From Pseudomonas sp. RIT-562 (GTDB lineage Bacteria; Pseudomonadota; Gammaproteobacteria; Pseudomonadales; Pseudomonadaceae): a stretch of DNA of 64,000 nucleotides. The notes below the pieces were generated by a model. That model saw only the letters and a program-made list of their open reading frames with translations, was not told the origin of the DNA and did no database searches. The translations under genes were made by a program, and so were the position numbers. Of the stretch, positions 9,581 through 18,000 are shown in pieces. The stretch's first letter is position 1. Each line of letters opens with the position of its first letter. Where the stretch lies: positions 186,001 through 250,000 of the forward strand of contig NZ_JAPJIV010000005.1 of the NCBI RefSeq assembly GCF_026241895.1, in the 5' to 3' direction.

Positions 9581-9691
9581 TTACACGCCGATACCGGTCC
9601 AGTAATAGATGCCGATGGCGCCGGCATAGACAGAGGCCACAAGCATGAGCGCGATGACCGCGAAACTGAGAATTCTGAAAGTCTTTTCCAA
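9581..9691 (-). CDS. 36-residue single-helix membrane peptide upstream of norC
   Basis: A small ORF with a TTG start at 9691-9689 and an AGGAG ribosome-binding site at 9699-9703, ending at the TAA at 9583-9581. The peptide begins with the charged MEKTFRI, has one hydrophobic helix (ILSFAVIALMLVASVYAGAI) and ends YYWTGIGV. Its placement, only 20 bp before norC, strong RBS and clean single-helix pattern suggest a real subunit-like micropeptide, comparable in style to CydX or CcoQ peptides of other oxidases. Function is not known to me. A shadow reading is possible but less likely. Confidence 0.6.
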   Translation of the reverse strand: MEKTFRILSFAVIALMLVASVYAGAIGIYYWTGIGV

Positions 9692-9817
9692 CGCAGATCT
9701 CCTATTTCAGTGCGGTTAGCGGTGAATGGACGAAGCGTCGCTTTTCATTAGGCACAAGTGAGTGCAGTGGCCGTATCGGTGCCGTGCCGCGCTGATCGTT
9801 CGCGTGTTGGAGATAGA

Positions 9818-10153
9818 CTATCGGTCCGGCAGTCGAAAGATAGTCACCAGAACGATCGCGTCGGTAAGAGCGTGCAAGGCATGCTCCGCCCCACCTTCGA
9901 CGTACATCAGATCGCTTTCGCTCATCGTCTGCCAGACCCCACCTGCCCGGACTTCGACCGAACCCTGATGACAGTAAAGCGTGATAGGACCAGCGACAGC
10001 GTGAGGCGGAAGCTCTTTGCCAGCTTTCAGAATCAAACGCATTAGCTCGATCTCTGGGCTGCTGACGAGCGCTTGGGAGATCGGGGCCTGCGATGAGTCG
10101 ACTGAGCTGAGCAGACTGACCACCTCAGCCGATTTGGCATGTTTTAAAGCCAC
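9818..10153 (-). CDS. Small cupin-domain protein
   Basis: A 111-residue protein with a single cupin barrel: the first motif around GKELPPHAVAGPITLYCHQGSVEV and the second around DLMYVEGGAEHALHAL. The His residues of the two motifs could bind a metal. The start is GTG at 10153. It lies 126 bp upstream of the norC micropeptide on the same strand and likely belongs to the same regulon. Its job is unknown; similar small cupins occur near NO and anaerobic-respiration genes. An FNR-like box lies about 80 bp upstream. Confidence 0.8.
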   Translation of the reverse strand: MALKHAKSAEVVSLLSSVDSSQAPISQALVSSPEIELMRLILKAGKELPPHAVAGPITLYCHQGSVEVRAGGVWQTMSESDLMYVEGGAEHALHALTDAIVLVTIFRLPDR

Positions 10154-10231
10154 GTTTATATCCCATTGTTATAGGAGGGTAGTCGCTGATCAGGCCTATG
10201 GCCACAACCGAAACGATTCAGGCTACTTTCT

Positions 10232-10245
10232 ACGATCAATGTCAA
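10232..10245 (-). promoter_or_regulatory. Possible ANR/DNR (FNR-type) box
   Basis: On the - strand the sequence reads TTGACATTGATCGT, near the FNR-family consensus TTGAT-N4-ATCAA (8 of 10 defined bases). It lies about 80 bp upstream of the cupin start and could drive the cupin-nor transcript under low oxygen or NO. Eyeball match only. Confidence 0.4.
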
Positions 10246-10674
10246 AGCCCTACGGCCGATAGTAGGACGACTTCACCAGGGTGTATACCTAATACCGTCT
10301 AATCGCTCGGGTAATCGTCGTCCATATATGGGTGCCTTTTTGCATGATCGAATGATGGCCGAGCAAATGCTCCAGTTCTGGTAGTATCGATGTAGAAGGA
10401 ACAGAAAATAATGACCGTGAAACATGCCGATTCTTTTGGTTGCAAAATCATCTCGATAACGAGTCAGACACAGAAGGTGTGGGTGCGGATATCTTTAGAC
10501 CGAGCTTTAGACCTTCCCCGTCAGTAAAAGGTAGCTTCGCGAACGGTCGATCATAATCGGTCATGGTCGCATATACCCGGCGTAGGAACCCCGTGGATGA
10601 TCTAGACATCAGCGTAGGGTGAGACCTCCACACCCCCGCATGAGAGTGTGCAAAAATATTTCATGCTTAAAATC

Positions 10675-10707
10675 AAGGGCTACTGTCACCAGTAGCCCTT
10701 TTTCTTT
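10675..10707 (+). terminator. Rho-independent terminator
   Basis: A perfect 11-bp stem AAGGGCTACTG / CAGTAGCCCTT with loop TCAC, followed by TTTCTTT on the + strand. The - strand side is followed by GATTTT, so it may also act there. No intact gene is left for it to serve on either side. Confidence 0.8.
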
Positions 10708-11182
10708 GCCTTTCACAAAATCGTGTAACGCTAAAAAAGCAATTCGCCATGACGGTGCTTATTGAGCGATTTGGCGTCGGTGTGCATGGATTTCCTGAGC
10801 ATCTGACCATCGATGAGGGCAACACTCACTAACATGTCGCTTGGATTCATATACCCCGATAAAGGCCGAGTCTGCGCAATACCCCAGCCATGCAAGATGA
10901 GTTGGCGGAACGCTTACGTTTGTAATGCAGACGCGCTTGCCAAGACTCTTGTTGTCTTTGTCGGTCCCGACAGGGGATGTCGTGTGGAGCTCAAGCATCG
11001 AATGCCCACCGCCTCGACTGGGGCCAGCGCGTCACAGTGCGGCCACGACTGTCAGCTTTTGGCCGGCAGACTGTTGCGGATGAGTAAGATCTTGATGAAG
11101 TTTTAAAGCGAATGCCTCGCAGACGTAGCTACCCGCCGGGACGTTGACCTGCAACAGAAACGGATCCTGTCAGTGCAGTGAT

Positions 11183-11442
11183 TCAGTGGGTAACGGCTGG
11201 AAGCTGGCTCAACAGACGGGCTAGATCGTGCCAGGGTGCAGACCGTACCCGGCAGCCGCACAAGCGGGCAAATGATCAAAGGGTTCATGCGCCAGGCTGA
11301 TCGACTGTGTCGCCTGGCACTGGGTGCAGATCACGAAATCTCCCATAAGGCTCCATCGCCCCGCCCAGCCAATTTGCCGCTCACAGAGCAGTTTACTGCG
11401 ATCAAGCGCCACGCAATGCGTGAATACCGCGTCCTTCGTCAT
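11183..11442 (-). pseudogene. Small ICE-associated hypothetical gene, frameshifted
   Basis: The start at 11442 has a good AAGGAG at 11451-11456. The product begins MTKDAVFTHCVALD and contains LLCERQIGWAGRWSLMGDF and a CTQCQ pair, so it may bind zinc. Near 11229 the frame breaks (GLHPGTI then stop); adding one base restores WHDLARLLSQLPAVTH to a stop at 11185-11183. I take this as a one-base deletion in a conserved ICE hypothetical gene; the comparison is from memory. Confidence 0.5.
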
Positions 11443-11532
11443 GCAAGAGCTCCTTGCAGGGGATGAGGCGAACTTACCGGTTCATTCCCTTGAGCCCAGC
11501 AGGCGGATGACAGTCGGCTGTAAATCTGCCGA

Positions 11533-11771
11533 CTAAACTTCTACCTGGAACACCCGGATGCCTGCCGCCTCGGCAAAGCGCCCACCGCCGTCAGGCTCGC
11601 CCGGGTGCGCAGCGCTTCGCGGCGTGAGCGCACGGGCAGCCAGCGACTTCCGGCCCCGCCCAGACGGACGGCCAACATCCACTTCTCGTCATGACGATTG
11701 ACCAGTACATCGCGCACCGCACCGCCCTCGAGCATGGCGCGCAGCGCGTCTTCGTGGATACCTTGGCGCAT
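11533..11771 (-). pseudogene. ParC-like partition-associated protein, frameshifted
   Basis: The product starts MRQGIHEDALRAMLEGGAVRD and continues with a WMLAVRLG strand and RSRREALRTRASLTAVG, a layout I associate with small ParC-family partition-associated proteins of Pseudomonas ICEs. Near 11590 the frame shifts; restoring one base gives RFAEAAGIRVFQVEV to a TAG at 11535-11533. Probably inactive, with the C-terminus altered. Family assignment is from memory. Confidence 0.5.
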
Positions 11772-11773
11772 GA

Positions 11774-12100
11774 TTACGCATGCTTCCTGATCCGGTCTGT
11801 AAAGTCACTGACCTGCTCAGGTGACAGACAGTCCAAGTCACCGAAGCGCTCCAGATGCTGGATCATCGCTTCATGACTCCCCGGTTGACCGGCGACAATC
11901 CGTCGACAAGTTTTTTCAAGGATTAGCCGCGCCATTTGTGGGTTCTCGATGCTCGACGGATCGAACGCCAGCGCAATCGTGGTGGCCAGTTCACCCAAAT
12001 CGGGGTCGATGCGTTGCAGTGCTCGCAAGGCGTTCAGTTGCCGGGCGGTGATCGGTAACGACACTAGCTTTCCTCCAGTCCATCGACCTGCCAACACCAT
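11774..12100 (-). CDS. ICE-associated hypothetical protein
   Basis: About 108 residues from the ATG at 12100 (MVLAGRWTGGKLVSLPIT), containing a helical IDPDLGELATTIAL segment and an acidic SPEQVSDF tail. The ORF is open further upstream, but that extension has no protein-like character and overlaps the neighbouring acetyltransferase. It ends only 3 bp from the ParC-like remnant, so the two formed a unit. Not recognised beyond an ICE context; its intactness is uncertain given the frameshifts next door. Confidence 0.45.
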   Translation of the reverse strand: MVLAGRWTGGKLVSLPITARQLNALRALQRIDPDLGELATTIALAFDPSSIENPQMARLILEKTCRRIVAGQPGSHEAMIQHLERFGDLDCLSPEQVSDFTDRIRKHA

Positions 12101-12206
12101 GAGCACCGGTAAGGGTAGACCAGACTGCCGGGCTCTGGTTTTAAGCGAGCACAAAAAGCCCGCCGCAGCGAGCTCGTCTGTAGGGGGTGGTTTGACGAAT
12201 GTCCCG

Positions 12207-12824
12207 TTATGCGCCCTTTGGCAGGCCTTCATTTTGGCTGAAGGCCTGAGCATCAGCCGCTGTGATCTCGCGGAGCACCTTACATGGGTTTCCGACTGCC
12301 ACCACGTTCGCGGGCAGAGAGCGTGTAACAACACTTCCTGATCCGATCACTACGTTGTCACCAATGCTCACGCCGGGAAGGATGGAAACACCGGCGCCGA
12401 TCCATACGTTGTGACCAATGTGAATCGGGAGTGCGTACTCTAGGCCTTCGTTTCTGCGGGCAGCATCAAGCGGGTGCCCCGCTGTATAAAGACCCACATT
12501 AGGGGCTATAAAAACATTGTCGCCAATCGTGACCTTGGCGCCGTCGAGGATCACCAGATTGGTGTTAGCGTAAAAGTTTTTCCCAATTTCAATGTTGTAG
12601 CCGTAGTCACAGTAAAATGGACCTTCGATGGTGAAGCCATCATCAATTCGGGCGACGATGGCCTTTATGAGTTGGGTACGGGCTTCCGTGTCGCTGGGTC
12701 GGGTACTGTTCAATTCGAAAAGTTTGTCTTTGACCTCAGCTCGCTGCTTCAGCAATTCCATGTCGTGATTGGCGTTGTAAAGAAGCCCCGCCGCCGCTTT
12801 TTGCATCTCATTTATATTTTTCAC
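12207..12824 (-). CDS. Sugar O-acetyltransferase (LacA/Maa family)
   Basis: A 205-residue acetyltransferase of the maltose/galactoside type. An N-terminal helical region (about 1-60, with LLYNANHDMELLKQR) precedes a left-handed beta-helix of hexapeptide repeats (about 75-190: YNIEIGKNFYANTN, VTIGDNVFIAPNV, HIGHNVWIGAGVSILPGVSIG). The catalytic His lies in TAGHPLD. It moves acetyl from acetyl-CoA to a sugar hydroxyl in the cytoplasm; the substrate cannot be read from sequence. It is flanked by decayed ICE genes and IS fragments, so it is probably accessory cargo. Confidence 0.88.
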   Translation of the reverse strand: MKNINEMQKAAAGLLYNANHDMELLKQRAEVKDKLFELNSTRPSDTEARTQLIKAIVARIDDGFTIEGPFYCDYGYNIEIGKNFYANTNLVILDGAKVTIGDNVFIAPNVGLYTAGHPLDAARRNEGLEYALPIHIGHNVWIGAGVSILPGVSIGDNVVIGSGSVVTRSLPANVVAVGNPCKVLREITAADAQAFSQNEGLPKGA

Positions 12825-12857
12825 CCGTGTAGTTCGATCAGGCTTGCCAGGTACCAG

Positions 12858-13115
12858 TTAAACATATGGATCCGTTGGTCGAACCGCTACCTGCTCACTT
12901 CGAGCAGATGAGTTGATCTCCCTCAGACTAAAAACAAATCGGTCACGGCGCCCCCCTTGCTCATGCAGCTGGATGGGCATAGGCCCCGTCGGCATGGATT
13001 GCGTCATCCCGACTGCACCCGATGAAACCACGTAATAAGGACCGGTAGCCCTATACAAATCGCGGTTTCCATAGTGTTGCGACGTAATAAGAAAATCTGT
13101 AACACATTGATTCAT
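12858..13115 (-). CDS. Hypothetical small protein
   Basis: An 85-codon ORF (MNQCVTDFLITSQHYGNRDL...), with a purine-rich AGGAAGGA upstream but somewhat distant from the ATG. No motif or homologue is recognised. It sits between the acetyltransferase and an IS1182 end, with the same orientation as the acetyltransferase. It could be a real cargo gene or chance. Confidence 0.35.
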   Translation of the reverse strand: MNQCVTDFLITSQHYGNRDLYRATGPYYVVSSGAVGMTQSMPTGPMPIQLHEQGGRRDRFVFSLREINSSARSEQVAVRPTDPYV

Positions 13116-13319
13116 ATGTATAAAGCATCCTTCCTGTAATCAGTTGCTCTGCCTCGGTGCAGAACAATCTTCACCACTTGGAAGTCGTCGAAAGTGAGCG
13201 AAACTTGGTCGACTCCGCCAGATGCGAACGGCAGCAATCGACCGATTCTGTTGAAAAAGTAGCTCCTCTGGCTGACCTCCGGCAAAATCTCTGCATTGGT
13301 CGGAGGGGGATCACGCAGC

Positions 13320-13825
13320 ATGATGGGACAGTTATCGAGTGGGCAGGATCGGCTGTTTTACTCGTTCAACCTTGAAGATCACATTCCAGCCAATCACCTT
13401 CTGCGCAGCATTGATCGGTGTCTCGATCTGAGCGACCTGCGCCATTACCTCGCCGATTTCTATAGCCCGATTGGGCGTCCGTCGATTGATCCCGAACTAA
13501 TGATTCGCATGCTGATCGTGGGCTATTGCTACGGCATTCGCTCAGAGCGGCGGTTGTGCGAAGAGGCCCATCTGAACCTGGCGTATCGCTGGTTCTGCCG
13601 GTTGAGCCTTGAAGATGAAGTCCCCAACCACTCGACCTTTTCCAAGAATCGACACGGCCGTTTTCGGGACAGCGATTTGTTTCGCTGGTTGTTCAATGAG
13701 GTGCTGCGTCGCTGCATGGACGCAGGTTTGGTCAAGGGCGAAGGGTTTGCCGTGGACGCTAGCATCATCAAGGCGGATGCGAGTCGGCAGCGCGGCGTAC
13801 CGGGTGACGAACCGGTTAACCGTTC
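13320..13825 (+). pseudogene. IS1182-family transposase, 5' half
   Basis: From the ATG at 13320 the product reads MMGQLSSGQDRLFYSF, then SIGRPSIDPELMIRM-type sequence (here SPIGRPSIDPELMIRM), SERRLCEEAHLNLAYRWFCRL and EGFAVDASIIKADASRQRG with the first DDE aspartate (VDAS). Similarity stops abruptly after GDEPVN at about 13825, where IS21 sequence on the other strand begins. The left end may be the TCTGTTGAAAAAGTAG upstream near 13246. Inactive remnant. Confidence 0.8.
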
Positions 13826-14090
13826 CGTTGTCCGGGTTTGTCACAGGCATTGTTCTGCCACAAAAATCCACGAAGGACTTGTCTCCAGGGAGGTGGATCT
13901 GTCGCATGCTCAGCTTTTGCTTGTTGACCCATTCGCGGTATGCGGTAGTTCCGCACATACGGATCTGTGCGGGGGGTAGCAGGTAACTGCCATCCCTACC
14001 GCGACCAGTTCTGCGCCCAGTTCCACAGTTACTCCTTTCGTTTTTGGCAGTCCTGAGATGTCGGCTATTAGCAACAACAAACGTTCCTGA
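13826..14090 (-). pseudogene. istA: IS21-family IstA transposase fragment
   Basis: Reading on the - strand gives YREWVNKQKLSMRQIHLPGD followed by KSFVDFCGRTMPVTNPDNG, the conserved region around the first catalytic Asp of IS21 IstA. Upstream, KGVT...ELVAVG and RDGSYL pieces are split between frames, showing frameshifts. The homology is cut at about 13826 where the IS1182 remnant begins. Only about 80 codons remain. Confidence 0.7.
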
Positions 14091-14390
14091 GACTGAGGCG
14101 GCGTTGATCAATGGCTCAGGGTTCCAGTTAGCCTGGCTCAATGGACACAGCATGCCTCGCGATGGTCGTAGCGGGTGAATTGTTCGCGGTCACAAGCATC
14201 CTGCAACTGAGTCATGTATCCCGGAACGACTCCCCGATTGGGTCTTTGGTTGGGCACAGGCGTGACATCGCTCCATATCAGGGCGGCATCTCGAGGCTGG
14301 CAATCAATCAAGGAGCGACTGGTACTGCCGATATAGAGCTATCAAGACTTCGGCGCAGGTGATCGATGTCCGCTAGCGGGAAACGTTTGA
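14091..14390. other. Intergenic, no gene seen
   Basis: About 300 bp between the IS21 fragment and the lipoprotein gene. No convincing coding frame, hairpin or known site was found. Confidence 0.4.
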
Positions 14391-15839
14391 GTGAGTAAGC
14401 TGCCAAGAAATTACGCGGTTCTTCTGTTTTGTCTGGTGTTATCAGGTTGCTCCAGTCTATTTTCCGGCAGTCGTGAAGTGCCGATTTCCGAAGAGCAGAA
14501 AACCAGGCTTCATGACTTGGGGGGAATGTCCTCTTTCATATTGCCGAGGGTCAACGATGGCGAGTCGGGTGTATATACCCTGGTCGTGGCGTTTGATGGC
14601 ACCAACAACGACCTCTTCAATACTCCTGACTCGGAAAACGCCACGGTGGTTGGCAGGCTTTATCAGGATGTTGTCGATGAAATTCGCAAGGGGAGTGAAA
14701 AGGCATCTATCCCTGTGGATGCTTTGTCGGCGATTTACTATCGGGGTCCGGGTTGTCCTTCCTGGGTGGCATGCCCCTTTGATTCGGCGATTGGCTGGAG
14801 TACCTGGTTGTCGGCCCGTCGCGCCGTGGCCGACGTACAGTCCAAAATTGCGAATCTGGATTCCGGGGTCAGGGAGATTCGTGTCGTTGTCATCGGCTTC
14901 AGTCGGGGGGCGGCGACGTCTCGATATTTCCTTAATCTGTTGGCCAGTAAGCCGTTGGTTAACGTGTGGGGTGAAGCGCTGACAGTGCGGTCCTACGCGT
15001 TGTTGTTCGATACGGTAGCGACCGGGATGGCGAACTATCTGGATCTGGCGTTACCAGCGAATCTGGAGTTCGCGTACCACTTTGTGGCTCAGAACGAAAC
15101 TCGCAAGTTTTTCGGGCTGGTGGTCGATGCCGATGAGGGCTACGAAAGTAATCCTCTGGCGAAACTGTTTTACTTTCCGCAGCGGATTGTGACGATTGAA
15201 GTACCGGGAGCGCACTCGGACTTGGGCGACTCGTACAAAAAAGGTGCCGGCATGGCGGTCACGCAGTATGCCCGAATGACGATGGCAAGGATGGGATTGA
15301 GGCCAAACTTGAAAAACTACAATTGCGCCTTGCCTGAAAACAGTGAGCAGCCAGGCTGTCGCGTGCTGGATGAAGGGCTCCATGACTCACGGGGTACGAT
15401 TGATCTTCTGCTGAGAGTGCCATCGCCTTATGGTTGTTTCAAATACCGTGAGAAAACCGTGAGGCCTAGTCAGATGAATCTCGACGATGCGATGAATCTG
15501 ACGTTGCGGCGCTATGACGGCATTGGGAATTTCCCGTTGGATAATGGAAATCTCTTACGTTTTCAATGGCTGGAAAACTATCGCTTCATCAGTCTGGGTG
15601 GCCCTCATCCAGTTCTATATCCACGAATCAGTGACATCGGCTTTAATGCTGTAGTCGTGCCGGTGGGTGAGCGATTGAAAGTGGTGCTTAGAGGCGCGAA
15701 TAACGATCAGGTGTACACCGTGCCCGAGCGAATTTTGCAGCGGGTGCGTGAAACATCGGGGCGTTCCGAGCTTGAACTGAATCTGATCAAGGGGGAGCCG
15801 CGCTGGATCGTCAATGGCTGCATGCCGGACGAGGACTGA
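14391..15839 (+). CDS. DUF2235-domain lipoprotein, putative phospholipase/hydrolase
   Basis: A 482-residue protein with a GTG start. Residues 1-20 are a lipoprotein signal (hydrophobic run ending LSGC, C20 lipidated). The body is an alpha/beta-hydrolase-like DUF2235 domain: VAFDGTNND (67-74), the nucleophile elbow GFSRGAA with S171, and GAHSDLGDSY later as probable acid/base region. DUF2235 occurs in type VI secretion lipase effectors of the Tle1 group, but those lack a lipobox and sit beside vgrG; neither applies here. A membrane-anchored lipase-like enzyme of unknown substrate is the best call. It stands alone between an IS fragment and a convergent nuclease-like gene. Confidence 0.7.
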   Translation: MSKLPRNYAVLLFCLVLSGCSSLFSGSREVPISEEQKTRLHDLGGMSSFILPRVNDGESGVYTLVVAFDGTNNDLFNTPDSENATVVGRLYQDVVDEIRKGSEKASIPVDALSAIYYRGPGCPSWVACPFDSAIGWSTWLSARRAVADVQSKIANLDSGVREIRVVVIGFSRGAATSRYFLNLLASKPLVNVWGEALTVRSYALLFDTVATGMANYLDLALPANLEFAYHFVAQNETRKFFGLVVDADEGYESNPLAKLFYFPQRIVTIEVPGAHSDLGDSYKKGAGMAVTQYARMTMARMGLRPNLKNYNCALPENSEQPGCRVLDEGLHDSRGTIDLLLRVPSPYGCFKYREKTVRPSQMNLDDAMNLTLRRYDGIGNFPLDNGNLLRFQWLENYRFISLGGPHPVLYPRISDIGFNAVVVPVGERLKVVLRGANNDQVYTVPERILQRVRETSGRSELELNLIKGEPRWIVNGCMPDED

Positions 15840-15906
15840 GCGGCTGCCTGAGTGGACAGGCACTAACAGTGGCCCTACGTTTATCAGGATCTGTTCTGCC
15901 CCAGAT

Positions 15907-17427
15907 CTAGACGTTAAGTGGATGGTTTCGAAAGTGTTGCCGGTACGTATTGATCAAAGATTTGTTCCCGCTCTGCTCAGTGATCGAAAGCAGTTCCAAG
16001 CCTTCCCGATACCCTAGTTCATATTTGTCTGTGAGCACCTGTTTGGAAGTGATCAGATCTTTCGATGCATCGGTCAGTGATGCGTTTGTCCACAATTCGA
16101 ATGACAGCTTGCAATCCTTGTAATCAGTGTGTGCTTTGACAAAGTCGCGGAGCACGGGCAGCCGTTTATTCAGCCACTTTTCGACTTCAGCTTCGTCGAC
16201 GGCACCGTTTGGCCGGTGCCCTTTGCACTCAATGAACACCAGGCTTTTCCTATCTACCTTGACCAGCACATCTATCTCAGCCCTTGCGCCTGTGGTCTGG
16301 CTTACTACCTTGTGGTTGAGAATGATGTCGATGGGCTTGTAGAACTCCCGTGCGATTTCGGCGCCTACGTATTCAAACAGGCAACCTCTGAGAGTACTCG
16401 CAGAGCCTTCGATTTTGAGAAGGGTCTGGAAGAGCTTGTCGAGTTTGTCTGGATCGCGCGCTGATTGCGCCGTTGAAGTTAACGTTTGGGTCAGTTGCTT
16501 CAGCGCCTGGGCAACCTCCGTACCCAGGAGGGTATCAATGGTGGCGGCGATCGCACCGTTGCCCTTGATACGCTTCATAGCTTCGCTTGAGTAGGAGTCC
16601 GCCACAAACATCTGCAGCATGGGGGACACCTTCGGGAAGCCTCGGACGTTCAGGCATTTCTTCATGAACGTCTCGATGCAAGCCTCAGAGACCTTGCCAC
16701 CAAGGTAGATGTCGCAAACAAATGAGCCTGGCTTGATCTTGTTCTGCTCCGAGGACTTGCCGAGGAGAGGGTATAGATAGCAAGGGGCTGTCAGATCCCA
16801 GTAGTTCGGGCCAGCGCTGGGAGGATCTACATCATTTCCTCTGATGGTTACCTGGTTGTAGCCCCCAACGCCTAGCCTGCGCGCCCATTCCTTCACAGCG
16901 CTCAGCGCGAGGGTCTCTGTCACCAGCCGGGCTTTGAGGCCAGGGACATCGATGTCTTCTTCGCGAAGTGTTCCAAGGGCAACGCATTCCCCTATCCCAT
17001 CGATATCAACCAACTTGGCAAGATTCGAGGCCAGAAGGTTTTCCAGGAGGCGGTCAGCATTAACCTGTTTCTTCTGCATCTTCGGAGCGCCGCATGCGGT
17101 CTTGAAATGCCCCAATGGTAAGACGCCATCTCTCTCTGTAAGGGCCAGGAGCCCGGAGTAGCAGTGGTGGTTGGATGCTTTCAGAGCTTCCAGAAGCCTG
17201 TTGGAGAACATCAACATGCCGTAGTGCATGTCGAGATACAGGAAGCGGGCACGGTGAGGAAAGACGATGCCTTTCAGCCTGCGTACCGTTGAAAAGGAGC
17301 GCCTGATTGTTTGTCTGGCGGCGTCGCTGTACATCCCATGAACGCTCATGAGCTTTTTCGTAACGTCTGTGCTGAGCTGGGGGCCATCCTTGGCGAGAAT
17401 CAGCTCTACCTTGTCGGCTGTGGCCAT
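15907..17427 (-). CDS. Orphan protein with C-terminal PD-(D/E)XK nuclease-like domain
   Basis: A 506-residue soluble protein. The C-terminal third carries a restriction-endonuclease-like core: a strand with A-E-I-D (D386) then VFIECKG (E400, K402), the D...ExK signature, followed by helices and LSFELWTNAS. The N-terminal ~100 residues look helix-turn-helix-like (VTKKLMSVHGMYSDAARQTIRR). The middle is not recognised. No methyltransferase, helicase or ATPase gene flanks it. The cargo position between IS remnants and an ICE relaxase, on an island that also carries antirestriction, makes a DNA-targeting defence function plausible; that is inference. A short hairpin AGCCCG/CGGGCT at 17498-17514 lies in its upstream region. 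Confidence 0.65.
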   Translation of the reverse strand: MATADKVELILAKDGPQLSTDVTKKLMSVHGMYSDAARQTIRRSFSTVRRLKGIVFPHRARFLYLDMHYGMLMFSNRLLEALKASNHHCYSGLLALTERDGVLPLGHFKTACGAPKMQKKQVNADRLLENLLASNLAKLVDIDGIGECVALGTLREEDIDVPGLKARLVTETLALSAVKEWARRLGVGGYNQVTIRGNDVDPPSAGPNYWDLTAPCYLYPLLGKSSEQNKIKPGSFVCDIYLGGKVSEACIETFMKKCLNVRGFPKVSPMLQMFVADSYSSEAMKRIKGNGAIAATIDTLLGTEVAQALKQLTQTLTSTAQSARDPDKLDKLFQTLLKIEGSASTLRGCLFEYVGAEIAREFYKPIDIILNHKVVSQTTGARAEIDVLVKVDRKSLVFIECKGHRPNGAVDEAEVEKWLNKRLPVLRDFVKAHTDYKDCKLSFELWTNASLTDASKDLITSKQVLTDKYELGYREGLELLSITEQSGNKSLINTYRQHFRNHPLNV

Positions 17428-18000
17428 TCTGGGACTCCTAGGAATACGGTGTCGGGGACTGCAAGAAAAGCGGGGATGTCACACTGCGCTATTTATAAGC
17501 CCGATTTACGGGCTCGGTATAGATGTTTTTCGATTGCTCCAACCGTAGCCAGTGTGGCTTGGGTTACAGAGCGGCCATGAGGAGCGTTTCTGAATTTTTG
17601 TCACCATGTTGGTAATGTCCACCAAGTATCGCGAAGTTCTCATTGGAAATGTCAGCGCTAATTTGCGGCATGGGATAAGCGCTTCGTTGGCGCATGGAAA
17701 TCCTGACGTTAAGGGTTATCGCGTCCGCTTAAATATGATCTGACCCCGAAATGTTGGAGTTCGGAAGGTGTGTTCCCGGTACGCTTACGGTGGTGTGTAG
17801 GGCTCAAAAACCCATCGCATCAGATTAAAAGTTACCCACAAACCGCGTGGATATTTCTGTGGGTAACTGTCTATTTACTACGACGTATACAGGATGCAAT
17901 GAATTGATCAAAAACTGAGCATCTCTGTTTTCACCAGCAGGAGTGTGGGCTTGATATTCTTCTGTATCTAGAGACGCTAGACCTTGCGATATGTGCATGT
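17428..18000. other. Intergenic region with one inverted repeat
   Basis: 570 bp without a convincing gene between the nuclease-like gene and the relaxase 3' end. It contains the inverted repeat described at 17831-17867. The remainder shows no recognisable site. Confidence 0.5.
17831..17867 (-). terminator. Inverted repeat downstream of the relaxase, possible terminator
   Basis: GTTACCCACA (17831-17840) and TGTGGGTAAC (17858-17867) form a perfect 10-bp stem around a 17-nt loop. On the - strand the stem is followed by TTTTAATCT, so it may end the relaxase transcript, which stops at 18001. The loop is long for a terminator; a protein-binding or oriT-like repeat is the alternative. Confidence 0.4.

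Larger units (their letters stand above)
10160..11182. other. Decayed gene-poor stretch
   Basis: No convincing intact gene in about 1 kb. A 38-codon open stretch at 10410-10526 (+) and a 39-codon stretch at 10731-10850 (-, ending KHRHGELLF) look like gene fragments but are not recognised. The only strong element is the hairpin at 10675-10707. The density of stops in all frames suggests eroding DNA. Confidence 0.5.

Noticed and set aside
1244..13825. IS1182-type halves at both ends of the NO module, suggesting a composite transposon
   Set aside because: The two remnants belong to different IS1182 subgroups as far as I can tell: the 1244 fragment ends in HPFGTLKKWMGATH, which is not the C-terminus expected for the N-terminal half at 13320. 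They are therefore probably independent insertions.
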